Source: Pedosphaera parvula Ellin514 (GTDB lineage: Bacteria; Verrucomicrobiota; Verrucomicrobiia; Limisphaerales; Pedosphaeraceae). From it: a DNA stretch of 64,000 bases. A program made the position numbers and the translations under genes. The stretch is from positions 252,164 through 316,163 of the forward strand of contig NZ_ABOX02000001.1 of assembly GCF_000172555.1 (NCBI RefSeq), in the 5' to 3' direction. Below are positions 10,732 through 18,912 of this stretch, piece by piece (position 1 is the first letter of the stretch; every line of letters begins with the position of its first letter). Under the pieces are notes generated by a model. The model did not search any database, was not told the DNA's origin, and saw nothing but the letters and a program-made list of their open reading frames with translations.

Positions 10732-10965
10732 TCAGGACTTGACGGCTGCAGCTCCCGCCCCGGCTGGTTGCACGGGGGATGCAACACGTGCCTGAACATC
10801 CTTCATCAACCCGGCAAAGGCTTCGCGGTAACGCCAGACCAGAAACAGCGCGAGGACTGATACCACAGTCGCCATCGGAAATCCCTCCGGGGCCATCAGG
10901 ATGTGGAAACAAAGGATGTTGACGATCACTGGTCCCAACAGCGTCAACCCCAGCGGCTTCTGCCG
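10732..10965 (-). pseudogene. DoxX-like membrane protein, C-terminal fragment
   Basis: About 78 codons with two hydrophobic helices: GLTLLGPVIVNILCFHILMA and, after a short loop, VVSVLALFLVWRYREAF. This matches the end of small DoxX/DUF-type quinone-linked membrane proteins. The first half is missing. The frame is open to 11067 but the additional residues are Arg/Pro-rich shadow sequence from the opposite-strand fragment. It ends in an Ala/Gly-rich tail (QPAGAGAAAVKS). Confidence 0.6.
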
Positions 10966-11177
10966 AGGCCATCGAGACTCATATAGATGGCGATTACGAG
11001 GGCTGGTCCGGTGAGACAATCTGGAAGCTGGATAACGGACAGGTCTGGCAGCAGGCGTCCTACGCATACCATTATCACTATGCCTACGATCCGAAGGTCC
11101 TCATTTACCAAACAAGCGGAGGCTGGATGATGAAGGTGGACGGAGACGAGGAGGTTTCGGTCAAACGAATCAAATGA
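10962..11177 (+). pseudogene. Conserved hypothetical protein, C-terminal fragment
   Basis: About 71 codons reading IDGDYEGWSGETIWKL, then a Tyr/His-rich AYHYHYAYDPKVLIY, ending in KVDGDEEVSVKRIK. This is the tail of a widespread small protein family of unknown function that ends the same way. There is no start codon and an in-frame TGA sits just upstream at 10920-10922, so it is a 5'-truncated remnant. It starts almost exactly where the opposite-strand DoxX-like homology stops, which marks a rearrangement junction near 10960. Confidence 0.6.
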
Positions 11178-11197
11178 AGACAGTGCCTAACCAGGCT

Positions 11198-11309
11198 CGA
11201 GCCTCTGTGAAAACTCCCGGACTTCAAAACTTCGCACGCCTTTGACGCATTTTGATGAAGCGCCGGGGCAGATTTGATGGTCCAAAAATGGGTTTTCACA
11301 CAAGGCTCG
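11198..11309. mobile_element. Short inverted-repeat element (MITE-like / IS remnant)
   Basis: A 112-bp segment bounded by near-perfect 20-bp inverted ends. The left end is CGAGCCTCTGTGAAAACTCC, and the right end read in reverse is CGAGCCTTGTGTGAAAACCC. It contains no gene. Such ends are typical of small non-autonomous elements or internally deleted insertion sequences. No clear target-site duplication is visible. The rest of 11178-11633 holds nothing I can assign. Confidence 0.5.
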
Positions 11310-11633
11310 CTCTGCAACGAACCACACTTCCCACGCTTGGGTTACGGTTGCCTGTAATGAGGGTCAACAGGTGGTGATACTCACCGACCCGCGTGTTGAT
11401 GTCGATAGTCCTTAAACCCGTTAACAATCGTTACAGATCAGGCTCAGTCAGCCCCGTACTCCACTGTTGGCCGGTTATCTCCTTTTCTTGACGCAGTTTA
11501 CTGAAGGAGGTCATTTATAGACTGATGCCTGCTGACTGGGACAATGTGCAGATTATGCTCGAAATGCGCCGTATCTGGAGCGTTACGTCGGACACGCACC
11601 GTTAGAGCCAGCCCGTGCAGGGTGATTTATTTC

Positions 11634-11849
11634 TTACCAGTCCGTGCGAGCCATGCTGGAGATAGTGTTGGGATTGTTGTGCAAATCCGCGCGGTGTGCG
11701 TATTCGAATCCATACCCATGGCCTTCGCCATAGCCATACTCACCATAATTGCCGCCGCGACCTTGGCCATGATCCGCTACGCAGCTCGTCAACAAGGGGA
11801 ATGTAATCGCTCCCAAGAGGAACCAGATCCATCTTTGATTTGTTTTCAT
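11634..11849 (-). CDS. Small Gly/Tyr-rich putative lipoprotein
   Basis: A 71-residue protein. From the ATG at 11849 it has a basic N-terminus (MKTNQRW), a hydrophobic helix and a lipobox-like LLTSC. A short mature part rich in Gly, Tyr and His follows (GRGGNYGEYGYGEGHGYG). It looks like an outer-membrane lipoprotein or a small Gly-rich exported peptide. An ATG 15 bp upstream gives 76 residues. The longer opposite-strand frame across this region has no family features. The lipobox is the main support for the call. Confidence 0.45.
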   Translation of the reverse strand: MKTNQRWIWFLLGAITFPLLTSCVADHGQGRGGNYGEYGYGEGHGYGFEYAHRADLHNNPNTISSMARTDW

Positions 11850-12813
11850 AAAATTTTGGTTCATAAACTGGCTCGGAGATCAGGCGTTTTCCCTATTGAA
11901 ACAAAATGCAGCTATCGCGGGCACACAATGGGGTATATCACACACCATCCCGTCACCCCGTTGAAGCCGCAGTTATCAATGTGTGGGAGAACCGCCTTGA
12001 TGAGGGCCGATTACAGCGAAATGTTAGATTCACGGCGACATTCTGAAGTCGGGGGGAGACTTCAGCAACTCCCCATCCGTCCATTGATCAGTTGTCTAAG
12101 CTGGAGCGTTTACCCAAATAGCATTGTGGTATAGGTGGAATGAAGAGGTATCAGCCAAGTAATCCACCATGTTGGAATTGTAAAAGGAACGTTTCGGAAG
12201 ACTTTGGCATCGTTATAGGAAAGCGGTTACCAAGGTGGGTGTAGCTTTGTGAGCAGAATGAATATTATCAGCCAGTTAATGTGCGGTTTTTTGAATCACA
12301 TCTGTTGTTTCAGTTCCAACAAACAACTTTTAAATAAAAAGTTTTCATAAAAAGCGAAGGTTTCCAGAGAATCATAATTTCGCGCTGCAATGCACGCACT
12401 TTTGGCATGTGTCGTGCTTGAGGCGTGGCATGACATTAGAATGCCGTTCATCCCAAGCAAAGGTCGGAGTTTTTGACCGCTGCTTGTTTGAGTGGCAAAC
12501 TTTGATTATCATTTGCTGCGGTCCTCCCTCTCTCTCTTAATTCTCTCTCCTATTCGGGACAGTACGCCTGGAGGCGTACGAAAGTAATTACCTTGTTAAT
12601 TGTGATGTAAATTAGAGTTCGCCTGGATTGTGCGAACTACAATGTTGTGCCGTGCTCCCATGAGTTCTGCAGTTCCGCGCATTAAAAAACAAAGTCGCGT
12701 ACTGGCGAAACCTTGCACCGAAGAAGTGCATGGTGCCCATATTACCCCGCAATACCATTTTGAAATCTCGTTGCCAACCCTGACCAAGCCTACAAACCAA
12801 AACTAAACTGACT
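11850..12813. other. Long gene-free region upstream of the nitrogen cluster
   Basis: About 960 bp with no supported gene. Two hairpins stand out: an 8-bp stem CTGAAGTC/GACTTCAG at 12043-12065, and a 7-bp stem GTACGCC/GGCGTAC with loop TGGA at 12562-12579. The second lies about 235 bp before the first cluster gene and might belong to a structured leader. I looked for the conserved boxes of guanidine-I, -II and -III riboswitches and saw none. Confidence 0.4.
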
Positions 12814-13785
12814 ATGAAATTGAAACTGTTGATTACATCCCTCCTTATCGGCCTTGCCATATCGGCAGGGGTTCAAGCGGCTCCGCTGAAAATCGCCTAC
12901 AGCGACTGGCCCGGTTATACGGTGCTGGAAATTGCCAAGCAGAAGGGCTGGTTCAAAGACGCCGGCCTGGATGTGGAACTCGACTGGTTCGAGTACCTGC
13001 CTTCCATTGACGCCTACTCGGCGGGCAAGGTTGATTCGGTTCTGATTGTGGCGACGGATGCCATGGTTACCGGTTCCACCGCTGGAAAAGGCAAAATCAT
13101 CGCACTTTTGGATTATAGCGAGGGCAGCGATATGATCGTTGGCGCTCCCGGTATAGAATCCATCAAGGACCTTAAGGGGAAGGACATTGGTATTGAACTC
13201 ACGCTGGTGGAACATTTACTTCTGCTTAAGGCACTGGAAGTAAACGGTATGAAGCAGTCCGATGTGAATCTTGTCAACACTGCCACGGACAAGACTCCCC
13301 AAACTCTCGCGTCGGGCAAGGTCGCAGCCATCGGCGCTTGGTACCCGATTTCCGGGCAGGCATTGAAACAGGTTCCTGGTGCCAAGAAACTTTTCACCAG
13401 TGCCGAGGCCAAGGGTTTGATCTATGACGTGATGAACGTCAACCCCTCCAGCTATGCGCACCATAAGGAAGAATGGACCAAAATTGTTGCGATTTATTAC
13501 AAGTGCGTGGATTACCTGAACGATCCGGCCACGAAAGACGATGCCATTAAGATTATGTCCGCCAAAGTGGGGGCAGATCCGGTTGCCTACGCAAAAAACG
13601 TTCCTGGAACGCACTTTCTGACGCTGGCTGAAGCGAAGGAACGGTTCAAGGTTGGCGCGGGCATGGATTCCATTTATGGCTCCATGGACATTGGAAACAA
13701 GTTCAATCTCGACAATGCCGTTTACAAGATTTCGCAAAAGCCTGCGAAATACCTGGTGCCAGAAGTTGTCATGGGCTTGAAGTAA
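12814..13785 (+). CDS. ABC transporter substrate-binding protein (NitT/TauT/SsuA type)
   Basis: Periplasmic receptor of 323 residues with a clean signal peptide (MKLKLLITSLLIGLAISAGVQA). The mature start PLKIAYSDWPGYTVLEIAKQ is the hallmark of the NMT1/SsuA-like family. The motif GYTVLEIAKQKGWFKDAGLDV and the segment GKDIGIELTLVEHLLL, where a GS-type ligand loop normally sits, are visible. It is followed 36 bp later by its permease. Receptors of this nitrate/sulfonate/taurine-annotated class occur in guanidine-riboswitch regulons (family knowledge). With the carboxylase genes downstream, the ligand may be guanidine or a guanidino/ureido compound. Ligand identity is inference. Confidence 0.92.
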   Translation: MKLKLLITSLLIGLAISAGVQAAPLKIAYSDWPGYTVLEIAKQKGWFKDAGLDVELDWFEYLPSIDAYSAGKVDSVLIVATDAMVTGSTAGKGKIIALLDYSEGSDMIVGAPGIESIKDLKGKDIGIELTLVEHLLLLKALEVNGMKQSDVNLVNTATDKTPQTLASGKVAAIGAWYPISGQALKQVPGAKKLFTSAEAKGLIYDVMNVNPSSYAHHKEEWTKIVAIYYKCVDYLNDPATKDDAIKIMSAKVGADPVAYAKNVPGTHFLTLAEAKERFKVGAGMDSIYGSMDIGNKFNLDNAVYKISQKPAKYLVPEVVMGLK

Positions 13786-13821
13786 CTCGCACCCTCACCG
13801 GCGCTCCAAACAGGCCAGCTT

Positions 13822-14868
13822 ATGAAACACCACGATTGGTTGGGATTAAAGTCTGAACTGCCCCGCAAGAGGCAGCTAAAGCTTCTCATTCTTTCTTTTC
13901 TAGTGCCCCTGGTCATTTGGAGCGCCGTTAGTTACATACCCTGGCTGTGGCATCCATTGGTAAGGGTAACGGAGCCTGGCAGTGTGGATTATTTTACCGA
14001 AGACATGGATGTCAAACGCTCGGACTTCGACCATGAATTAGCCAAAGCACGTGCAGCAGGGCAGCCATTGCCGCAAGGGTATGCGGTCAATCCCATTTAC
14101 TTTCCGCCACCGGACCGGGTTGCGCGCGCCTTTTATACAGCATTTAAGACGCCGCCGCGGTTGCCTAATGAACCCTGGCTTCATGAAAGCCTTGGCCACA
14201 GCATTCGCACCATTGTCCTTGGCTTTTTAGTGTCGTCCTTGCTGGGGGTTCCCCTGGGGATTCTTTGCGGCACCTATCGCTTCTTTGCGAAACTACAGGA
14301 GCCTTTCATCGAATTCTTCAGGTACTTGCCCGCCCCTGCATTTGGCGCGCTGTGCGTTGCGGTCCTTGGAATTGATGATCCCCCGAAGGTCGCAATCATC
14401 GTTATTGGAACGTTTTTTCAGCAAGTCCTGATCATTGCCAATACAGTGCGCAAGGTGGATCCGGCTTTGTTGGAAGCCGCCCAGACGTTGGGCGCATCGG
14501 GCTGGAAACTGGTGCGGCGGATCATTATTCCGGCAGCCATCACGGACATTTACACCGACATGCGGATTCTGCTGGGTTGGGCGTGGACCTACCTGATCGT
14601 GGCCGAAGTGGTGGGCACCATGTCGGGCATCACTTACTTCATTAATCAGCAGGCCCGCTATCGAAACTTCGACAATGTTTATGCGGCAATCGGCATGATT
14701 GGAATCATTGGATTTTCCACGGACTTGGTGCTTGCCTGGCTTGGAACAATCCTTTTCCCGTGGAAAAGAAAGACCCGCACCGCGGCACGCCGTTTTGCCT
14801 TGCTTGCATGGCTCGCACCGCGACCGGTCAAGACTGCTGAAATCGCCACCCCAATCAACCCTCAATAA
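13822..14868 (+). CDS. ABC transporter permease (SsuC/TauC type)
   Basis: Inner-membrane permease of 348 residues with six or more hydrophobic helices. An unusually long N-terminal part (about 120 residues with one membrane segment and a soluble stretch) precedes the BPD_transp_1 core. The cytoplasmic coupling EAA loop is visible as LEAAQTLGASGWKLVRRIIIPAA. Its stop TAA overlaps the ATG of the ATPase gene by one base (TAATG), so translation is probably coupled. Same transporter as 12814 and 14868. Confidence 0.93.
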   Translation: MKHHDWLGLKSELPRKRQLKLLILSFLVPLVIWSAVSYIPWLWHPLVRVTEPGSVDYFTEDMDVKRSDFDHELAKARAAGQPLPQGYAVNPIYFPPPDRVARAFYTAFKTPPRLPNEPWLHESLGHSIRTIVLGFLVSSLLGVPLGILCGTYRFFAKLQEPFIEFFRYLPAPAFGALCVAVLGIDDPPKVAIIVIGTFFQQVLIIANTVRKVDPALLEAAQTLGASGWKLVRRIIIPAAITDIYTDMRILLGWAWTYLIVAEVVGTMSGITYFINQQARYRNFDNVYAAIGMIGIIGFSTDLVLAWLGTILFPWKRKTRTAARRFALLAWLAPRPVKTAEIATPINPQ

Positions 14869-15767
14869 TGTCGCTGCACGAATTACAACTGCCAGATTAT
14901 CGCGAGCAAGCTCCGGAAGTCTCGGCTCGTTTTAAACGCATCGGAGCCCGCCCCGTAATTCTTCATGTGCGTGATTTGGAAAAGGCCTTCGGGAAGGATG
15001 AAAGCAGACACGTGGCCTTTGAGCATGTCTCCTTGGATATTCATCGGCGGGAATTCATTTGTGTAGTCGGGCCTTCGGGCTGCGGAAAATCGACGTTTGC
15101 CCGCATCGTGGCCGGGTTGGATGAAGCTACCGGTGGCGAATTGCTGCTGGACGGACGTCCGGTCGGCAGCCCGGGACCTGACCGCGGCATGGTTTTTCAA
15201 GGATATACATTGTTTCCATGGCTGACGGTCAAACGGAACGTAATGTTCGGTTTGGAGATGCAGGGCGAAAGTCCGAGTATTGCAGAAACAGAAGCCCGCC
15301 AGTGGCTGAGCATGGTTGGGCTTTCCAAATTCGAGGAGGCTTATCCTCACGAGCTATCCGGGGGAATGAAGCAACGCGTGGCGATTGCCCGTGCCCTGGC
15401 AAACAAACCTCGCATTCTCATCATGGATGAGCCGTTCGCCGCCCTGGATGCGCAGACCCGCTGCCAGATGCAGGAGTACTTGATTCAGATCTGGAAACAG
15501 GTTGACGTCACCATCCTCTTTATTACGCACGACCTGGATGAGGCGGCTTACCTGGCTGACCGCATTCTTGTTATGGGCGCGAATCCCGGGCGCGTGGTGG
15601 AGTTCATTGAGAACGCGGTTCCGCGGCCTCGCAGTGCGCAGCAATTCATTTCCCCCGAATTTCTTGCCTTAAAAAAGCGGCTGGAGGAACACATTCATCC
15701 GCCGACGGAAGTGCCGGAAAAATTGCGGCTGATCAAACTTACCCAGGCAGGTGATGAAGTCGAATAA
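14868..15767 (+). CDS. ABC transporter ATP-binding protein (SsuB/TauB type)
   Basis: Cytoplasmic ATPase of 299 residues. Walker A is GPSGCGKST at residues 68-76, followed by a Q-loop (VFQGYTLFPW), signature LSGGMKQR, Walker B ILIMDEPFAALD and the H-loop (FITHDLDEA). It completes the importer encoded by the two preceding genes. It overlaps the next gene by 14 bp, which places the downstream hydrolase in the same transcript. Confidence 0.95.
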   Translation: MSLHELQLPDYREQAPEVSARFKRIGARPVILHVRDLEKAFGKDESRHVAFEHVSLDIHRREFICVVGPSGCGKSTFARIVAGLDEATGGELLLDGRPVGSPGPDRGMVFQGYTLFPWLTVKRNVMFGLEMQGESPSIAETEARQWLSMVGLSKFEEAYPHELSGGMKQRVAIARALANKPRILIMDEPFAALDAQTRCQMQEYLIQIWKQVDVTILFITHDLDEAAYLADRILVMGANPGRVVEFIENAVPRPRSAQQFISPEFLALKKRLEEHIHPPTEVPEKLRLIKLTQAGDEVE

Positions 15768-16680
15768 CCAATCCAAATTACACCAGCGCTTCATGCCCGC
15801 CGCGCGTTTTTCGTGGCCGGGAAAAAATCGATGCGCGGCAATGATTTGTTTCGACGTGGACGGTGAAACCACCGTCTTGTCCGAGGACCCATCACTGGCG
15901 AGGCGGCGCACCTTGATGTCGCAGTGCGAATACGGTCCTCGCATTGGAGTGCCCCGGTTGCTTGGGCTTTTGAATCATCTCTGGGTGCCCGCCACTTTTT
16001 TTGTGCCCGGTTACATTGCGGAGCAGCATCCCAGAATGGTTCAAGCGATAGCGGCAGAGGGGCATGAAATCGGCCTTCATGGTTATCTGCATGAAAAGCT
16101 CGCCTACCTGACTGAGGCCGAAGAGGAAGCAATTCTGATTCGCTCGATTGAAATTTTAACGAAACTGACGGGCAAGAGGCCGGTCGGATACCGTGCCCCA
16201 TGGTTTGAGATCAACTCGTGGACTCCCGATTTGCTCCAGCGCCACGCCATCCAATATTGCGCGAGCGAAATGGGAGACGACGTGCCGTATTGTCATCCGA
16301 ACGGTTTGATCGAAATCCCTGGACAATGGATGCTCGAGGACTGGGAGCAATTTGCCTTCAATGCGGATCCGGCATGGGGTTCGGTTCCGGAGAATTGCGG
16401 GAAAGTTTATGATCTTTGGTGGAGGGAGTTCGAAGCCATGCATGATTTTGGCTGTTGCTTCGTTCTCACCCTGCATCCCTGGCTCAGTGGCCGGCCTTCA
16501 CGGGTGCGCTTGTTGGAGGATCTTATTTCAGCGATGCGCGAAAAAGGCGGAGTCTGGTTTGCCCGGGGCTCGGAAATAGCCCAATACTTTTCACAAAACC
16601 CACTAGCGCGCAGGGCGGTTGATTATGACGCCCAGCCTGCGCCTGCCTTGAACCAGGTTTTTGAACCAACAAAGCTATGA
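15754..16680 (+). CDS. NodB-fold hydrolase (polysaccharide deacetylase / PuuE-like)
   Basis: A 308-residue member of the polysaccharide deacetylase superfamily. The metal site motifs are FDVDGE (around residue 34), HEIGLHGYLHE (the H-x3-H pair) and GYRAPWFE; a late TLHPWLSGRP carries the C-terminal His. FDVDGE-type members include PuuE allantoinases and cyclic imidases as well as peptidoglycan deacetylases. There is no signal peptide. Given the cytoplasmic location and a nitrogen operon, hydrolysis of a cyclic amide or ureide seems more likely than sugar deacetylation, but this is inference. I use the ATG at 15754; a GTG at 15751 is equally possible. The stop overlaps the next start as ATGA. 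Confidence 0.85.
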   Translation: MKSNNQSKLHQRFMPAARFSWPGKNRCAAMICFDVDGETTVLSEDPSLARRRTLMSQCEYGPRIGVPRLLGLLNHLWVPATFFVPGYIAEQHPRMVQAIAAEGHEIGLHGYLHEKLAYLTEAEEEAILIRSIEILTKLTGKRPVGYRAPWFEINSWTPDLLQRHAIQYCASEMGDDVPYCHPNGLIEIPGQWMLEDWEQFAFNADPAWGSVPENCGKVYDLWWREFEAMHDFGCCFVLTLHPWLSGRPSRVRLLEDLISAMREKGGVWFARGSEIAQYFSQNPLARRAVDYDAQPAPALNQVFEPTKL

Positions 16681-18053
16681 AAGCCTCAACTCCCAATTGG
16701 AAATCCACACATGAGCCAATGGCATTTGCGGGGTTAAGCAGCAAACGCACAGCTCAAAGGCCGATGTCTCTGTTGGAAATTCAGGATGGTATCCGCCGGG
16801 CGGCCGCGTTGCCATTGGATCGCGCCACGACCATTCCCGCGCAGGCGTACACGAGTGAGGAGTTCTTTGAGTGGGAAGTGGAGCACGTGCTTCGCGCCGG
16901 CTGGCAATCTCTCGCTCACATTTCTCAAATTCCCGCTCCGGGCGATTTTCTTAATGTGGATTTGCTCGGCGAGCCGCTCATCGTCGTTCACGCAAAGGAC
17001 GGTTCAATCCGTGTTCTCTCACGGGTGTGTCCGCATCGCTCGATGGATATAATGCCTGCGGATTTTGGCTACCCAGGCCATAGCCATAACTCAGACGAGT
17101 CCTCCGATGGCAATCCCAAGTGTGGCAATACACGATTGTTTCTCTGTCCTTACCATTCCTGGACGTTTGAATTGGATGGCCGGTTGAAGGCCTGTCCCGA
17201 GATGCACGAGGCGAGCGACTTCTGCCGCGATGAATATTCTCTTAAAACATTCCGGTGCGAAATCTGGCAGGGATTTGTTTTTGTGAATCTTGACGGAAGC
17301 GCGACACCCTTGACGGCGGAATTGTCCGAAATGGCCACGGATCTGGAAGCATTTCGGCTGAGCGAATTAAAAGTGGTGATTGCGCGGGAGTGGGCTTGTC
17401 CATTCAACTGGAAGGTGCTCGCTGAGAATTTCATGGAGAGCTATCACCATTTGGGGATTCATCATAAAACTCTCCAGCCGCTGATGCCTGCCCGCGACAC
17501 CTGGACGGAACAGGAGCGTCGGCGGTATGTGCGCGCTCATCTGCCATACAAGGACACCGTCCGCGAAGATTTTCGCGCCTTTGAAAAGAAGGCTGATTTT
17601 TCGGAAGCGCTGCCGCCGCTGCCGTTACTAAATCCCGAACAAAAATCTGAATGGGGACTTTTCCTGGTGCATCCCACGTTCCTGCTGGCCACCGCGCCGG
17701 ATCGGGTCATTTGGTACCGGCTGTTGCCTTTGGGGCCAAATCGCCTCGATCTAATGACGACCACGCTTGTGGCTCCCGATACGACGCGCCTGAAGAACTT
17801 TGAAAAACTTCGTTCGCTGGCGACGGAACAATTGACCGCCTTTCATGTGGAAGACATGGAAGTTTGCACGGCGGTTCAGCGTGGATTGTATGCCAGCGGC
17901 TGGCAACCGGGCCGGTTGAGCCACTTGGAAATGCCAGTCTGGCTTTTTCATCGTTATCTGGCCGCTCGCATCAGCGGGAAATGGCCGACGGATGATTATC
18001 AACCCGCGCCCAGCCAGCGCTCTGAAAACTGCGTGACCTCATGTTCTCGTTGA
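16677..18053 (+). CDS. Rieske non-haem iron oxygenase, alpha subunit (CntA/GbcA-like)
   Basis: A 458-residue ring-hydroxylating-type oxygenase. The Rieske [2Fe-2S] ligands are C118-P-H120 and C157-P-Y-H160, separated by an unusual Gly/Ser-rich insert (about residues 131-150). The mononuclear iron site is N-F-M-E254-S-Y-H257 with H262, and D392 in HVEDMEVCTAVQRG. The bridging acid is Glu254 instead of the usual Asp, as in carnitine and betaine-type N-demethylating Rieske oxygenases. No reductase gene is adjacent. It overlaps the previous gene by ATGA and the SDR stub by 13 bp. The likely chemistry is oxidative C-N cleavage or N-demethylation of the imported compound; the substrate is unknown. 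Confidence 0.9.
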   Translation: MKASTPNWKSTHEPMAFAGLSSKRTAQRPMSLLEIQDGIRRAAALPLDRATTIPAQAYTSEEFFEWEVEHVLRAGWQSLAHISQIPAPGDFLNVDLLGEPLIVVHAKDGSIRVLSRVCPHRSMDIMPADFGYPGHSHNSDESSDGNPKCGNTRLFLCPYHSWTFELDGRLKACPEMHEASDFCRDEYSLKTFRCEIWQGFVFVNLDGSATPLTAELSEMATDLEAFRLSELKVVIAREWACPFNWKVLAENFMESYHHLGIHHKTLQPLMPARDTWTEQERRRYVRAHLPYKDTVREDFRAFEKKADFSEALPPLPLLNPEQKSEWGLFLVHPTFLLATAPDRVIWYRLLPLGPNRLDLMTTTLVAPDTTRLKNFEKLRSLATEQLTAFHVEDMEVCTAVQRGLYASGWQPGRLSHLEMPVWLFHRYLAARISGKWPTDDYQPAPSQRSENCVTSCSR

Positions 18054-18145
18054 ACCATAAAATTGCCATTGTAACTGGAAGCGCCTCGGGCATTGGCCAC
18101 GCCATCGCCCGCCCGCCAATGTTCGTGACGGGAGGTGGGCGATGA
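18041..18145 (+). pseudogene. Deleted short-chain dehydrogenase (N-terminal stub)
   Basis: A 34-codon frame starting FSLNHKIAIVTGSASGIGHAIA, which is the first strand and TGxxxGIG NAD(P)-binding loop of an SDR. It then jumps to about ten unrelated residues and stops. A complete SDR has about 250 residues, so around 90% is gone. The start still overlaps the Rieske stop (13 bp) and the TGA still forms ATGA with the next gene. This suggests an in-frame-tolerated deletion inside a tightly packed operon. Confidence 0.7.
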
Positions 18146-18903
18146 ACCTTGAGGTTTCCAGAGCATCCCAAATCGTCGCGCTGAAATTATGGCGGGACAA
18201 TCCCAACACTCCGGTGATGGTCGAGTTGCCTTCAGGCAGTTTTCTCATGGGTGAAAACGAGGGTGACAAGTTCGCCAACGACACGGAGCGCCCTGCGCAC
18301 CCGGTTAACATTCCGGCGGGAATATCCATCAGCAGGGATCCAGTGACCGTTGGAGAATTCCGTCAATTTGTTCCCGGTCATGCGCCGGATGAAGAGGATG
18401 ATCTTCCAGTGGTAAACGTGAGTTGGAATGACGCGGGCGCATACTGCGTCTGGTTAAGCGAAGTGACAGAACGGGCTTACCGTCTTCCCAGCGAGGCAGA
18501 ATGGGAGTTTTCGTGCCGAGCCAATTCGCGGACCGCATTCGCGTGGGGCGATGAGATTACACCGAACAAAGCGAATTACCTTTACGATGAGAGCGGCATC
18601 AAGGTTGGCGCAGGCCATAGAATGGTTGCTGGAACGTACCAGGCGAATGACTTTGGCTTGCACGATTTTCACGGGAACGTGTGTGAATGGGTGGAGGATA
18701 CCTGGCACTCGAGTTACGTGGACGCGCCAAACGACGGCAGCGCCTGGGTGAAGCCGATGGACCTTAGGAGGGCGGTGCGTGGCGGTGCCTGGGATTATTT
18801 GCCGCGTTTATTGCGCAGTCCGTGGCGGGATTGGGATTTCGCTGATGAAAAACGGGACAACCTTGGTTTCCGTGTGGCGACGAACTGCCGGCTTTCCGCA
18901 TAG
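18142..18903 (+). CDS. SUMF1/FGE-fold protein
   Basis: A 253-residue formylglycine-generating-enzyme-fold protein: MVELPSGSFLMGENEGD, then VVNVSWNDAGAYCVWL, YRLPSEAEWEFSCRA, DFHGNVCEWVEDTW and AVRGGAWDYLPRLLRS, ending NLGFRVA. The paired active-site cysteines of true FGE near the C-terminal RxRGGSW region are not visible, so sulfatase activation is unlikely. Members without them include EgtB-like sulfoxide synthases and binding modules. Coupled to the SDR stub upstream by ATGA and followed 9 bp later by a TIM-barrel gene. Its role in the cluster is unknown. Confidence 0.85.
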   Translation: MNLEVSRASQIVALKLWRDNPNTPVMVELPSGSFLMGENEGDKFANDTERPAHPVNIPAGISISRDPVTVGEFRQFVPGHAPDEEDDLPVVNVSWNDAGAYCVWLSEVTERAYRLPSEAEWEFSCRANSRTAFAWGDEITPNKANYLYDESGIKVGAGHRMVAGTYQANDFGLHDFHGNVCEWVEDTWHSSYVDAPNDGSAWVKPMDLRRAVRGGAWDYLPRLLRSPWRDWDFADEKRDNLGFRVATNCRLSA

Positions 18904-18912
18904 AAGATCAAT

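Noticed and set aside
11544-12134. 196-codon plus-strand open frame
   Set aside because: It lies opposite the small lipoprotein gene, starts in non-coding sequence and shows no domain or signal of its own.
12440-12600. Possible guanidine riboswitch (GGTCGGAG near 12464 recalls a ykkC box)
   Set aside because: The other conserved boxes are missing and the pairing pattern does not fit any guanidine aptamer class.
18142-18903. True formylglycine-generating enzyme activating the nearby sulfatase
   Set aside because: The catalytic cysteines are not visible, and the only sulfatase in the window is a truncated remnant without the CxPSR motif.
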